9,935 nucleotides of DNA from Clostridia bacterium (GTDB lineage Bacteria > Bacillota_A > Clostridia > Oscillospirales > CAG-272). The stretch lies in contig JAGBZZ010000047.1 in the NCBI GenBank assembly GCA_017652965.1, positions 1 to 9,935 on the forward strand, read 5' to 3'. The notes under the pieces are model-generated. The model was given only the letters and a program-made list of their open reading frames with translations, was not told the DNA's origin and searched no databases. Below are positions 1-6,526 of this stretch, piece by piece. The number at the start of each line of letters is the position of its first letter. Positions within the stretch are counted from its first letter, which is position 1. The position numbers and the translations under genes were made by a program.

Positions 1-84
1 CCTAATGTGTTGGGTGTAAACTTGTACTGATTCTTAAGTGTGTAGTAAGGAACGTTTGCAGTCTTACCAACTGCCGATGCCGAC
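1..84. other. Low-GC non-coding stretch joined to a truncated gene
   Basis: Bases 1-60 are about 38% G+C by hand count, against clearly GC-rich genes in the rest of the window. All three forward frames carry stops here; the frame of the following ATPase gene is closed by TAA at 46-48. I see no ribosome binding site before the ATG at 85. The stretch therefore does not encode the missing front half of the ATPase. It could be the end of an inserted element, intergenic DNA brought in by a deletion, or an assembly artefact at a contig end. I recognise no insertion-sequence terminus in it. Confidence 0.4.
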
Positions 85-963
85 ATGCAGGATCTTGATG
101 ACCTGCAGGAGCGTGCCTTTGCCGCACGCCATGCCGAAAAGGAGGTAAGCGAGGCGCAGGAAACCGCCGCCGCCCTGCACACCGAGATCATCGCCGCGCT
201 CAGCCTGTACCGCGACCTGCCGAAGGCGGATGACCTCTCTGTCCCCGTCTCTGCACTCAAGGAGCTTTGCGCACGCCATCGTGCCGCCGAGGACGCACTT
301 TCCGAAAAACGGCGCGCGCTTTCCCACCTGCCAGCGTCAAAGACCGACGAGGCGGCACAGCCCTCCCCGCATGCATCATGGAAGGTCGAGATCGAGGCGG
401 CCGAGGCCACCCGGCAGGACCTGACGGCCGAGGTAGCCGTCCACCGCCAGAAGGAGGAGGATCGGCGCAAAGCCGCCGACGGCCTGTGTGCGCTCCTTGA
501 CCGCAGGGAGGCACTGCTTTCTGAGATCGCCGAGCATGAGGCACGGCTTTCCATCCTGGATCACACGGCACGCTTCTTAGAGGAGGCACGTGCGGCATAT
601 GAGGAAAGATACCTTGGCGGGATCCGCCGCCATATCGGCACCTATACCCGCCGCCTTTTGCAGGAGACGGCCGGGGAGGCACAGATCGACCTTGACCTCC
701 GGCTTTCCTTTTTGCAGGACGGCGAGGCACACGGTGCTTATTATCTCAGCACCGGCCTGCGTGCCATCACCGACGTTTGCCTGCGCCTTGCCCTGACCGA
801 TGCCCTCTACCCGGAGGCACCGCCCCCCCTTATCCTGGACGACCCCTTTGTGGCGCTGGATGAGGAAAACCTTGCTACCGCCCTCTCGCTTCTGCACGAG
901 CTTTCCACCGATCGGCAGATCCTGTATCTTACCTGCCACCCGTCGAGAAGCACGACGTCCTGA
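85..963 (+). CDS. SbcC/Rad50-like ATPase, C-terminal part only (5'-truncated)
   Basis: This 292-residue product is the back half of an SMC/SbcC/Rad50-type ATPase, a family that works in DNA-end processing with an SbcD-type nuclease partner. Residues 1-175 are charged, Ala/Glu/Arg-rich and look like coiled coil. Residues 220-290 hold the C-terminal ATPase lobe: a signature motif LSTGLR (221-226, variant of LSGGQ), Walker B PLILDDPFVALD (248-259, including the D-loop) and the H-loop histidine in TCHPSR (H285). The N-terminal lobe with the Walker A P-loop is absent, and stops just upstream (TAA 46-48) prevent a longer frame. Alone it should not bind ATP normally. The ATG at 85 is only the first available start and lacks a visible ribosome site. 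In many Clostridia this ATPase type follows directly after the metallophosphoesterase gene; here the related gene is 4.3 kb away (5233-6363). It is probably a gene remnant, or a gene cut by a contig edge or rearrangement. Confidence 0.75.
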   Translation: MQDLDDLQERAFAARHAEKEVSEAQETAAALHTEIIAALSLYRDLPKADDLSVPVSALKELCARHRAAEDALSEKRRALSHLPASKTDEAAQPSPHASWKVEIEAAEATRQDLTAEVAVHRQKEEDRRKAADGLCALLDRREALLSEIAEHEARLSILDHTARFLEEARAAYEERYLGGIRRHIGTYTRRLLQETAGEAQIDLDLRLSFLQDGEAHGAYYLSTGLRAITDVCLRLALTDALYPEAPPPLILDDPFVALDEENLATALSLLHELSTDRQILYLTCHPSRSTTS

Positions 964-990
964 AGCCTTGGGTGTACAAGGATATTCCAT

Positions 991-1038
991 AAAAAAGAGA
1001 GAACAGCGCGGCCATGCCGTTCTGTTCTCTTTTCCTTT
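991..1038. terminator. Bidirectional intrinsic terminator between convergent genes
   Basis: GAGAACAG (999-1006) pairs with CTGTTCTC (1022-1029), extended by A-T and G-T pairs to about 995-1033. The loop contains a small inner hairpin, CGGC-CAT-GCCG. On the plus strand the stem is followed by TTTTCCTTTT; on the minus strand by a run of six T (from A991-996). It fits termination of both the SbcC-like gene from the left and rnr from the right, whose stop codon (1038-1040) lies at its edge. Confidence 0.85.
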
Positions 1039-3038
1039 TACTCTATAGGCTCGAAAAGAATTTTGCCCTGTGCCACGTCGGCCTCACGCACAATAATGCC
1101 AACACGGTCCCCCACCGCTATGACGGCACCCTGTGCGCGGAGCGTGTGGGTCGCTTCCTCATAGGTATACTCCGCGGGAAGCAGGGAAAGCGGCACAAGC
1201 CCCTCGCAGGTATTGTCAAGCTCCACGTAGTACCCGTGCGGAGTCACCGAGCTGACAAGCCCCTCGTACCTCTCACCGATATGCTTTTGCATATAGACGG
1301 TTTTATACAGTGCCTCTATGCGCCGTTCGGCCGTCAGGGCGCGCACCTCCCCTGCCGTGGCGGCATCGGCCGCACGCCGCGCGGCGGCACGGTATTTCCC
1401 GGGGGCGGCGCCGTCAAGCAGGACAGCCTTCAGGATACGGTGGGTCACAAGGTCGGAAAGACGACGGATGGGCGAGGTGAAATGACAGTAGAGAGAAAGC
1501 GACAGCCCGAAATGCGGCGAGGGGGTTGCCTCATAGCGCGCCTTGGCCATCGCCCGCAGGACATGGTAGGACACGGGTGTCAGAAGCCCCCGCTCGCCCG
1601 CCGTGACAAGCAAGCGGGAGATGGCGGCGGCACTCGGCTTTTCGCCACCGCGCCACGGCAGGGGGAGGGCGAGAGCCGAAAGATAGGTGCAAAGCTCTCC
1701 GTATTTTTCGGCAGGGGGTGGCTCATGGATCCGGTATACGCAAGGGATCCCTCTCTCATGCAAAAGCTCGGCCACGGCACGGTTGGCCGTCAGCATAAAG
1801 GCCTCAATAAGCCGTTCGGCCTCTCCCCGCTCGGCACGGGTGACGTCGGTCGGATCCCCCTCCTTTGAAAGTGTAATGACCGCCTCAGCCGTTTCCAGCT
1901 CCGGCACGCCGCGGCGGCGATCGCGCGCGGCAAGGATCTCATAGAGGGCGCGCATCTTCATAAGCGGCTCGTAAAGCGGGCGGTATTTTTTGTACCAGAC
2001 AGACTCCTTTCCGTGCAGGAAAAGATCGTTGACCTCACTGTATACCCCGCGCAGCTTGCTTTCTATCACACTGCGATAGACCCTTGTACGCAGGATGTTT
2101 CCCTCGCCGTCCAGCGTCATCTCGGCCGTCAGTGCAAGCTTTTCCTCCCCCGCATTCAAGGAGCAGGCACCGTTGGAAAGCGCCTCGGGCAGCATCGGGA
2201 CGACACGGTCGGCAAAATAGAGGCTTGTGCCGCGCTCATGGGCGGTGGCATCCAAAAGGCTGAAGGGGCGCACGTAATGCGATACGTCAGCAATATGCAC
2301 CGAAAGGACGTAGCCCGTCCCCGCACGGCGGATCGAGACGGCATCGTCAAGATCCTTTGCCCCCGCCCCGTCAATGGTCAGGACGCTTTCACGCACGCGG
2401 CGGCGCCCCTCGGTGGCAAGGGGGGCAAGGGCTACCCTGTCTGCCTCGGCCACCGCAGCGTCCGAAAAGGCGGTGGGCACGGCGCAATCCGAAAGGATAG
2501 CAGCATAGTTGGCCGCACGCGTTTTGGCAGAGCCGAAGGAGCGCACAAAGATCGCCTCCCCCTCACGGGCGGTAAGGCGTGCCTCGATCTTATCCCCGGG
2601 GCGCATGCGCGCGTGCTGTGACAGCAAAAAGGGAGGCATACGGGGAGAGTCGGGCAGTAATAAGAGCCGCCCCATCGGGCGCAGGTCGATCTCCGCATCC
2701 CGCACCACCGTCCCAATAACGCTATGGTTAGAACGGTTTAAAACGGCAAGAACCGCTCCCTCCGGCCGCTCGTCATCCCGGTATACGGCGATGCGCACGG
2801 TGTCACCGTCCAAGGCACCCATGGTGCGATGGGCAGGAATAAAAACGTCGGCACCGCCCTCCTCACGCGCGACAAAGCCAAAGCCGCGCCGCGTGCCCAT
2901 AAAGCGGCCGCACTCCTCGGGCGCACGGACGGCGCCGCCCTCACGGGGGCGGGGGGGATGCACGGCATGCGGCAAGCGGCGGCCGCGCACCGTGGCCCTA
3001 CCCTTGCCGTTTTTCTTGAAATCATGTTTTTTCTTCAT
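1038..3038 (-). CDS. rnr: Ribonuclease R (3'-5' exoribonuclease, RNB family)
   Basis: A processive, hydrolytic 3'-5' exoribonuclease of the cytoplasm that degrades structured RNA and takes part in RNA quality control. The 666-residue product has an N-terminal basic tail, a cold-shock/OB domain (about 44-130, with GFGFV and a GALDGD turn), the RNB catalytic domain (about 215-540) and a C-terminal S1 domain (about 585-660). The four catalytic aspartates are present in TIDGAGAKDLDDAV (D223, D229, D231, D232). Other family blocks are HIADVSHYV (248-256), YRIHEPP (435-441) and FTSPIRRLSDLVTHR (520-534). It lacks the long N-terminal helix-turn-helix region of the E. coli enzyme and a long lysine-rich tail, so it is shorter than many RNase R proteins, but it is complete. 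The start is uncertain in strength: the only good Shine-Dalgarno-like string, AGGAG on the minus strand near 3062-3066, lies over 20 bases from the ATG. It lies downstream of secG, a common Gram-positive neighbour, with a terminator between them. Confidence 0.95.
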   Translation of the reverse strand: MKKKHDFKKNGKGRATVRGRRLPHAVHPPRPREGGAVRAPEECGRFMGTRRGFGFVAREEGGADVFIPAHRTMGALDGDTVRIAVYRDDERPEGAVLAVLNRSNHSVIGTVVRDAEIDLRPMGRLLLLPDSPRMPPFLLSQHARMRPGDKIEARLTAREGEAIFVRSFGSAKTRAANYAAILSDCAVPTAFSDAAVAEADRVALAPLATEGRRRVRESVLTIDGAGAKDLDDAVSIRRAGTGYVLSVHIADVSHYVRPFSLLDATAHERGTSLYFADRVVPMLPEALSNGACSLNAGEEKLALTAEMTLDGEGNILRTRVYRSVIESKLRGVYSEVNDLFLHGKESVWYKKYRPLYEPLMKMRALYEILAARDRRRGVPELETAEAVITLSKEGDPTDVTRAERGEAERLIEAFMLTANRAVAELLHERGIPCVYRIHEPPPAEKYGELCTYLSALALPLPWRGGEKPSAAAISRLLVTAGERGLLTPVSYHVLRAMAKARYEATPSPHFGLSLSLYCHFTSPIRRLSDLVTHRILKAVLLDGAAPGKYRAAARRAADAATAGEVRALTAERRIEALYKTVYMQKHIGERYEGLVSSVTPHGYYVELDNTCEGLVPLSLLPAEYTYEEATHTLRAQGAVIAVGDRVGIIVREADVAQGKILFEPIE

Positions 3039-3104
3039 ACAGTTATTTTTAACGAAAGGTACTCCTCAATACGTACTACTGCGACAAAAGAGGCGCGCAG
3101 GAAA

Positions 3105-3133
3105 GAAAGAAGCCCTCCGTGTCGGGAGGGCTT
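3105..3133 (-). terminator. Intrinsic terminator after secG
   Basis: AAGCCCTCC (3110-3118) and GGAGGGCTT (3125-3133) form a perfect 9-bp stem with a 6-base loop, seven bases past the secG stop. On the minus strand the stem is followed by CTTTCTTTCC, an interrupted T tract. It should end secG transcripts, at least in part. I see no convincing promoter between it and rnr, so rnr may rely on read-through. Confidence 0.8.
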
Positions 3134-3139
3134 TCATTC

Positions 3140-3460
3140 TTACAGAAGATTCTTGACGATCTCCGCAAGCGCGGTGGGAACGGCAGGCGAATCGTTACCG
3201 GGATCGTAGCTAAGGTCGGGCTGGATAATGTAAACCACAAGAACCAGAACACCGAACACGATAGCCATGATCGTTGTGAAGCGCGAGAGGCGACGGTCAC
3301 GCTGCATGCTCTTTTCCTTCCCGTAGAAGGTCTCGGCACCGCCCACGATGGTACCGGAAAGACCGCCCTTGGACTTGCCCTGCTGCAGAAGCACGGCAAC
3401 GATCACACAAAGGCCGCTCAAGGTCAAAAGACCAATCAATACGTAATTAAGGATCTCCAT
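3140..3460 (-). CDS. secG: Preprotein translocase subunit SecG
   Basis: A small inner-membrane subunit of the SecYEG channel that helps SecA-driven protein export. The 106-residue product has two hydrophobic helices (about 4-27 and 62-84). Between them is the characteristic cytoplasmic loop QQGKSKGGLSG, followed by GGAETFYGKEKSM, a block typical of Gram-positive SecG. The chosen ATG (3458-3460) begins MEILNYVL and has a good ribosome site (GAAGGGAG) nine bases upstream; the frame is open 24 codons further up, but that extension has no site and no family resemblance. Most SecG proteins are about 70-80 residues; this one has an acidic then hydrophobic C-terminal tail of about 20 residues after the second helix. 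It has its own promoter (3521-3549) and is followed directly by a terminator, so it is mostly a single-gene transcript ahead of rnr. Confidence 0.93.
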   Translation of the reverse strand: MEILNYVLIGLLTLSGLCVIVAVLLQQGKSKGGLSGTIVGGAETFYGKEKSMQRDRRLSRFTTIMAIVFGVLVLVVYIIQPDLSYDPGNDSPAVPTALAEIVKNLL

Positions 3461-3520
3461 AACAAAAAACTCCCTTCTATTTTCGGCAGACACTGCCCGC
3501 TTATTATACAATCGCGGTTT

Positions 3521-3549
3521 AGTATAACACATTTCGAAGCAAATTGCAA
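3521..3549 (-). promoter_or_regulatory. Sigma-A-type promoter for secG
   Basis: Read on the minus strand: -35 TTGCAA (3544-3549), a 17-base spacer and -10 TATACT (3521-3526), with TG one base before the -10 (extended -10). It lies about 60 bases before the secG ATG. A second TATAAT (3503-3508, minus strand) lies downstream but lacks a good -35. Confidence 0.8.
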
Positions 3550-3591
3550 TAGCTTTCCCAAAAAAATATTTCAGAAAAAAGATTCCTTGCT

Positions 3592-5070
3592 TTAAATTTC
3601 CACGAAAAAGGGGGAAAGCGCCGTGCTTGCCACGGCATCCGCGACCTTAAGAGAATAGTTACGCGCCACCGCCAGGCGCCGCCCGATCGCAAGAAGCGTC
3701 TCGCGCGGGGGCAAGGGCAGGTCGGCAAGGGCGGCCGCATTGACCTGGCGATAGCTTCCCGTCAGATCACAGTACCGCTCATAGTACGAGGAGGAAAGCA
3801 CCGCGCAAAGGCCGGAGGCGAGATCGGCCTCCATCTCTCCGTCTATCCCCTCGATCACATTCAGCTTATTGGCGGTGGAGATGCGCTTGTCATGCGGCAG
3901 CTGTCCCGAGAAGTAGACCCCTGCCACAAGGTGGCGCCCGTCAGCACGCGAGGGCACACGCTTGACCAGCACCATGGTGTGGTTGGCCCCGGCTAAGGAG
4001 GGGATGCGCGGCACGATATACGGCTTCTCCCGTCCGCGGGGTGGGAAATGCATCTGTCCGTCCGAAAGGCCGGCCGGATGCAAAAGCGGGATCGCCCCGT
4101 CCACCTGGTCACGCCGCATGCACTCGGGATATCTTGTCTCGATGCAAAGGCCGGTGCGCACGCAAAGGCCAAGGTCGGAAAGGCGACAGGGGAAGGCGTT
4201 CATCGCGCGGACAAGCGCAATGTCGGAGCGCGTTTTTGTAAGCAAAACTTTATATTCCGACGAAAAAACCGCAACAGGGTACGGGATAGGAGGCAGCTCC
4301 TCACAAACGCCGTCCTTAGCCACACGGATGCGAAGCGCCTCCGGCTCTTCCCCGTATCGGAAAAGACAGAGCATAGTCTTATCCCGTCTTTCCCCGCGGC
4401 TGCCAACGTCCAGCGTCAGCGAAACGAGGGGTGCACGGGCAAAGAGACGACTGCGCAGGGGGGCGGCATTGACACTGTCTGCAAACGACAGCGGCAGGAT
4501 CGCCACCATGTGGCCGTCCTCGGAAAGGCGGGCAGCGGCCGCCTCGGCAAAGAGGAAGGCAAGATCGGTCCCGCGCGGGAGAATGCGACTGCAAAAGGCC
4601 TCGGCAGGGGATCCCTCGGCAGGGACGCCGACAGGCGGAGACAGGAGAACAAGGTCATACCGCGCCCCCGTGCCGCGCGGGGCGGCAAGCCCCACGGCAT
4701 CCGCAAGGAAATCCTCCTCGTGGATACACACGGAAAGCTTTACCCCGTAATCGTGGCGGGCGCGCTTGCGGATCCTTTCCAGAATATCGGCAAGGGTAGG
4801 GATCATACGCGGGTCATTTTCATAAGCATCAAGCAGGATGCGGCGCACCCCGCCCGCCTTACAAAGCGTTTCAATGGCGGCCGCAGACAAAATGCCCGTC
4901 CCCGCCCCTGCATCCAGGATCCGCACCTCCTCATGGCAAGGCACGGGCAGAATGGCGGCGACCTCCTCGGCGGCGGCGCGCGGGGTGAAATAACGGCCAA
5001 GGCGAATGCCGGATTCCGCCACCGTACGGCGGATCAGCTTATTGGTATGGCGCAAAGCAAGTGCCAGCAC
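3592..5070 (-). CDS. Eco57I/PaeR7I-type adenine-N6 DNA methyltransferase homologue, altered active site
   Basis: The 492-residue product resembles the M.PaeR7I/Eco57I group of adenine-specific DNA methyltransferases, which use S-adenosylmethionine to modify a specific DNA site. Visible elements: GRYFTP (25-30); the cofactor loop LDAGAGTGIL (52-61); an acidic residue at E84; the catalytic-motif position LLSPPV (142-147); and a target-recognition region (about 295-460) with TGLCIETR, GAIPLLHP, a VKR..SR..GRHLVAGVY block and SYRQVNAAALADLPLP. The expected NPPY/F motif is SPPV: the asparagine that contacts the target base and the stacking aromatic are both replaced. The later SF-block is also degenerate (SFADSVNA). 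Methylation activity is therefore doubtful. The start is GTG (5068-5070) with GGGGGAG five bases upstream. No endonuclease gene lies beside it, so at most it is a solitary methyltransferase. It has its own promoter and faces away from the SbcD-like gene. I see no clear terminator before secG. Confidence 0.8.
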   Translation of the reverse strand: MLALALRHTNKLIRRTVAESGIRLGRYFTPRAAAEEVAAILPVPCHEEVRILDAGAGTGILSAAAIETLCKAGGVRRILLDAYENDPRMIPTLADILERIRKRARHDYGVKLSVCIHEEDFLADAVGLAAPRGTGARYDLVLLSPPVGVPAEGSPAEAFCSRILPRGTDLAFLFAEAAAARLSEDGHMVAILPLSFADSVNAAPLRSRLFARAPLVSLTLDVGSRGERRDKTMLCLFRYGEEPEALRIRVAKDGVCEELPPIPYPVAVFSSEYKVLLTKTRSDIALVRAMNAFPCRLSDLGLCVRTGLCIETRYPECMRRDQVDGAIPLLHPAGLSDGQMHFPPRGREKPYIVPRIPSLAGANHTMVLVKRVPSRADGRHLVAGVYFSGQLPHDKRISTANKLNVIEGIDGEMEADLASGLCAVLSSSYYERYCDLTGSYRQVNAAALADLPLPPRETLLAIGRRLAVARNYSLKVADAVASTALSPFFVEI

Positions 5071-5100
5071 GGTATCTCCCCCTTTTTCACGTTTTTTTCT

Positions 5101-5129
5101 ATTTTATCACAGTTTCGGACACAAATCAA
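5101..5129 (-). promoter_or_regulatory. Sigma-A-type promoter for the methyltransferase gene
   Basis: Read on the minus strand: -35 TTGATT (5124-5129), 17-base spacer, -10 TAAAAT (5101-5106), with TG one base before the -10. The GTG start lies about 30 bases downstream. It stands back to back with the plus-strand promoter at 5170-5198, with about 40 bases between the two -35 elements. Confidence 0.75.
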
Positions 5130-5169
5130 GCCGCTTTGCCCGACTTCTGCATTTTTTCTTTTTTCGGTG

Positions 5170-5198
5170 TTGATTCTCGCGCGCGGGTGTGTTATAAT
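5170..5198 (+). promoter_or_regulatory. Sigma-A-type promoter for the SbcD-like gene
   Basis: -35 TTGATT (5170-5175), 17-base spacer, consensus -10 TATAAT (5193-5198), with TG at 5190-5191 giving an extended -10. The following ribosome site AGGAAGGAGG (5217-5226) ends six bases before the ATG at 5233. This is the closest match to consensus in the window. Confidence 0.88.
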
Positions 5199-5232
5199 AG
5201 AATTACTTTTGCATTTAGGAAGGAGGCGCGGT

Positions 5233-6363
5233 ATGTCTTCCACTCTTCGCGTTCTGCACGCCGCCAACATTCTTCTCGGCAATACGTATACCGGGCTTGC
5301 CCCGGATCTGTGCCGGGAGCGGTATTTTAAATTCCCCGAGGTCTTCGATTCGCTTTTTGCTTATATCGAGAAGGAGCAGATCGACCTTGTGCTGTTCTCG
5401 GGCAATCTCTGCAGCCGCTATCTGACAAGCAGCGATGCCGCCCATCTCCTGAAGAAGCTCAAGGACTCCTCCTGCCGCTTTGTCATTGCCCCCGGCGACC
5501 AGGATTCCTACGCGAACGACTCCTTCTACGCCTCCGGCCGCCTGCCCACCAACGTATCCGTCTTCACCGGTGAGCAGAGCGAAAGGATCGATTTTGACGA
5601 TCTTGGCGTCTCGGTGTACGGCTGGGCGATCCTCAGTCAGCGGATAAAGATCTCGCCCCTGGCGGGCAGCTCGGTCGCCGACCCCGACCGCATCAATCTT
5701 ATCGTCGGCTCCTGCAATATGGAGGAAAATTCGCTCTATGCCCACGTCACGGTGTCGGATCTTATCAACTTTGGCGCCGATTACGCCGCCCTTGCCCACG
5801 GTGCCGCCACCGAAATGCGGGTAGCGGGGCGCACGCACTATTGCCACGCGGGCTTTCTGGAGGGGCGCAATTTTGAAGAGACGGGCATCGGCGGTGTCTG
5901 GCGGATCGATATCGACAGGGAGGATGACGGGACACGCCGGGTGAGAACAAGCTTTGTGCCGCTTTCCCGCCATCGCTACGAGGTCATCACGCTGGATATC
6001 ACGGGTGTGACGGATATGAGCGAGGTGACCGAGCGGACGGCCGCCGCGATTGCCGAACGCGGATACGGCGAGGAGACCTCGCTTCGCGTGATCCTGGAGG
6101 GCGAGCTTCCCCCCACGGCCATCCTGCGCCACCGCCCCGAGGAGGGCAACTCCTTTGCGCTTTACAGCATCGAATTTGTTGACCGCACCCTGCCTACCCT
6201 GAACACCGAGCTTTTAGAGCGGGATATGTCGGTGCGCGGCGAATTGTACCGCACCCTGCTTTCCCGTCTCAGCTCTCCGAATCTTGACGACCGTATTGCG
6301 GCGGCCGAGGCACTGCGCGCAGGGCTTGCCGCGCTGGAATCCCGCGATATCACCGTATTTTAA
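5233..6363 (+). CDS. SbcD/YhaO-like metallophosphoesterase homologue lacking its metal ligands (probable pseudoenzyme)
   Basis: The 376-residue product has the full-length layout of the clostridial SbcD/YhaO-like calcineurin-fold phosphoesterases, which normally act as manganese-dependent nucleases with an SbcC-like ATPase. The frame of each motif is recognisable but the ligands are gone. The usual ADLHLG is ANILLG (11-16; D to N, H to L). The usual GDLFD is GNLCS (57-61). The usual GNHD is GDQD (88-91). The LVLHG-type histidine is missing around LIVGSC (156-161). The usual GHIH is AHGA (188-191), keeping only H189. Structural parts remain, including DLVLFSG, the block HAGFLEGRNFEETGIGGVW (205-223) and a C-terminal cap domain. 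The frame is uninterrupted, codon use matches its neighbours, and the promoter and ribosome site are strong, so it appears expressed and maintained. Nuclease activity is very unlikely. The start at 5233 is set by the ribosome site; the open frame continuing upstream is antisense to the methyltransferase. Confidence 0.85.
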   Translation: MSSTLRVLHAANILLGNTYTGLAPDLCRERYFKFPEVFDSLFAYIEKEQIDLVLFSGNLCSRYLTSSDAAHLLKKLKDSSCRFVIAPGDQDSYANDSFYASGRLPTNVSVFTGEQSERIDFDDLGVSVYGWAILSQRIKISPLAGSSVADPDRINLIVGSCNMEENSLYAHVTVSDLINFGADYAALAHGAATEMRVAGRTHYCHAGFLEGRNFEETGIGGVWRIDIDREDDGTRRVRTSFVPLSRHRYEVITLDITGVTDMSEVTERTAAAIAERGYGEETSLRVILEGELPPTAILRHRPEEGNSFALYSIEFVDRTLPTLNTELLERDMSVRGELYRTLLSRLSSPNLDDRIAAAEALRAGLAALESRDITVF

Positions 6364-6396
6364 GCCGCATTGCCGCCGTATCCCACTGCCTACGCA

Positions 6397-6509
6397 TCCC
6401 CCCTTTGGCAGGGGACGACAAAATTCGATTTTGCTCTTGTTTTTTCTCCCGCTTTTTGTTATACTTATAGCATTGTAATTCAATTAAGGCTCCCCCTGCC
6501 ATCGGGGGA
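6397..6509. repeat. Imperfect inverted repeat pair spanning the upstream region of the DUF1846 gene
   Basis: Two 19-base blocks, 6397-6415 and 6491-6509, are near reverse complements of each other (shared TCCCCC and TGGCAGGGG words) and each can also fold into its own C-run/G-run hairpin. Their loops contain TGGCA and TGCCA, which are complementary. A small hairpin, CAAAAT-TCG-ATTTTG (6419-6433), and the DUF1846 promoter lie between them. The overall form resembles a short non-autonomous (MITE-like) element, or a 5' structure; no target duplication was found. The first part may also end transcription of the upstream gene. Confidence 0.45.
6437..6465 (+). promoter_or_regulatory. Sigma-A-type promoter for the DUF1846-Dabb(-rlmD) run
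   Basis: -35 TTGTTT (6437-6442), 17-base spacer, -10 TATACT (6460-6465), with TG at 6457-6458 (extended -10). The transcript leader of roughly 55 bases would include the hairpin at 6491-6509 just before the ribosome site. Confidence 0.7.
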
Positions 6510-6526
6510 CGAAAAGAGGTGCCGTG

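Noticed and set aside
221..221. The LSTGLR signature and DD in Walker B of the SbcC-like fragment as signs of decay
   Set aside because: The values 221-226 and 248-259 are residue positions; such variants are usual in clostridial SbcC-like proteins, so they do not by themselves show loss of function.
1014..1868. A 284-codon plus-strand open frame opposite rnr
   Set aside because: rnr is complete with all catalytic residues on the other strand; the plus-strand product has no recognisable domain and starts inside the terminator.
3461..3532. A 24-codon N-terminal extension of SecG
   Set aside because: It has no ribosome site, is not SecG-like, overlaps the secG promoter at 3521-3549, and the internal ATG at 3458-3460 has a strong site.
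4048..5232. A long plus-strand open frame that runs in frame into the SbcD-like gene
   Set aside because: It is antisense to the well-supported methyltransferase, has no family resemblance, and the promoter and ribosome site at 5170-5226 place the true start at 5233. Long shadow frames are common in GC-rich genes.
6524..6526. GTG as the start of the DUF1846 gene
   Set aside because: The ATG three bases later is better spaced from the ribosome site (7 versus 4 bases from GAGG); the difference is a single residue.
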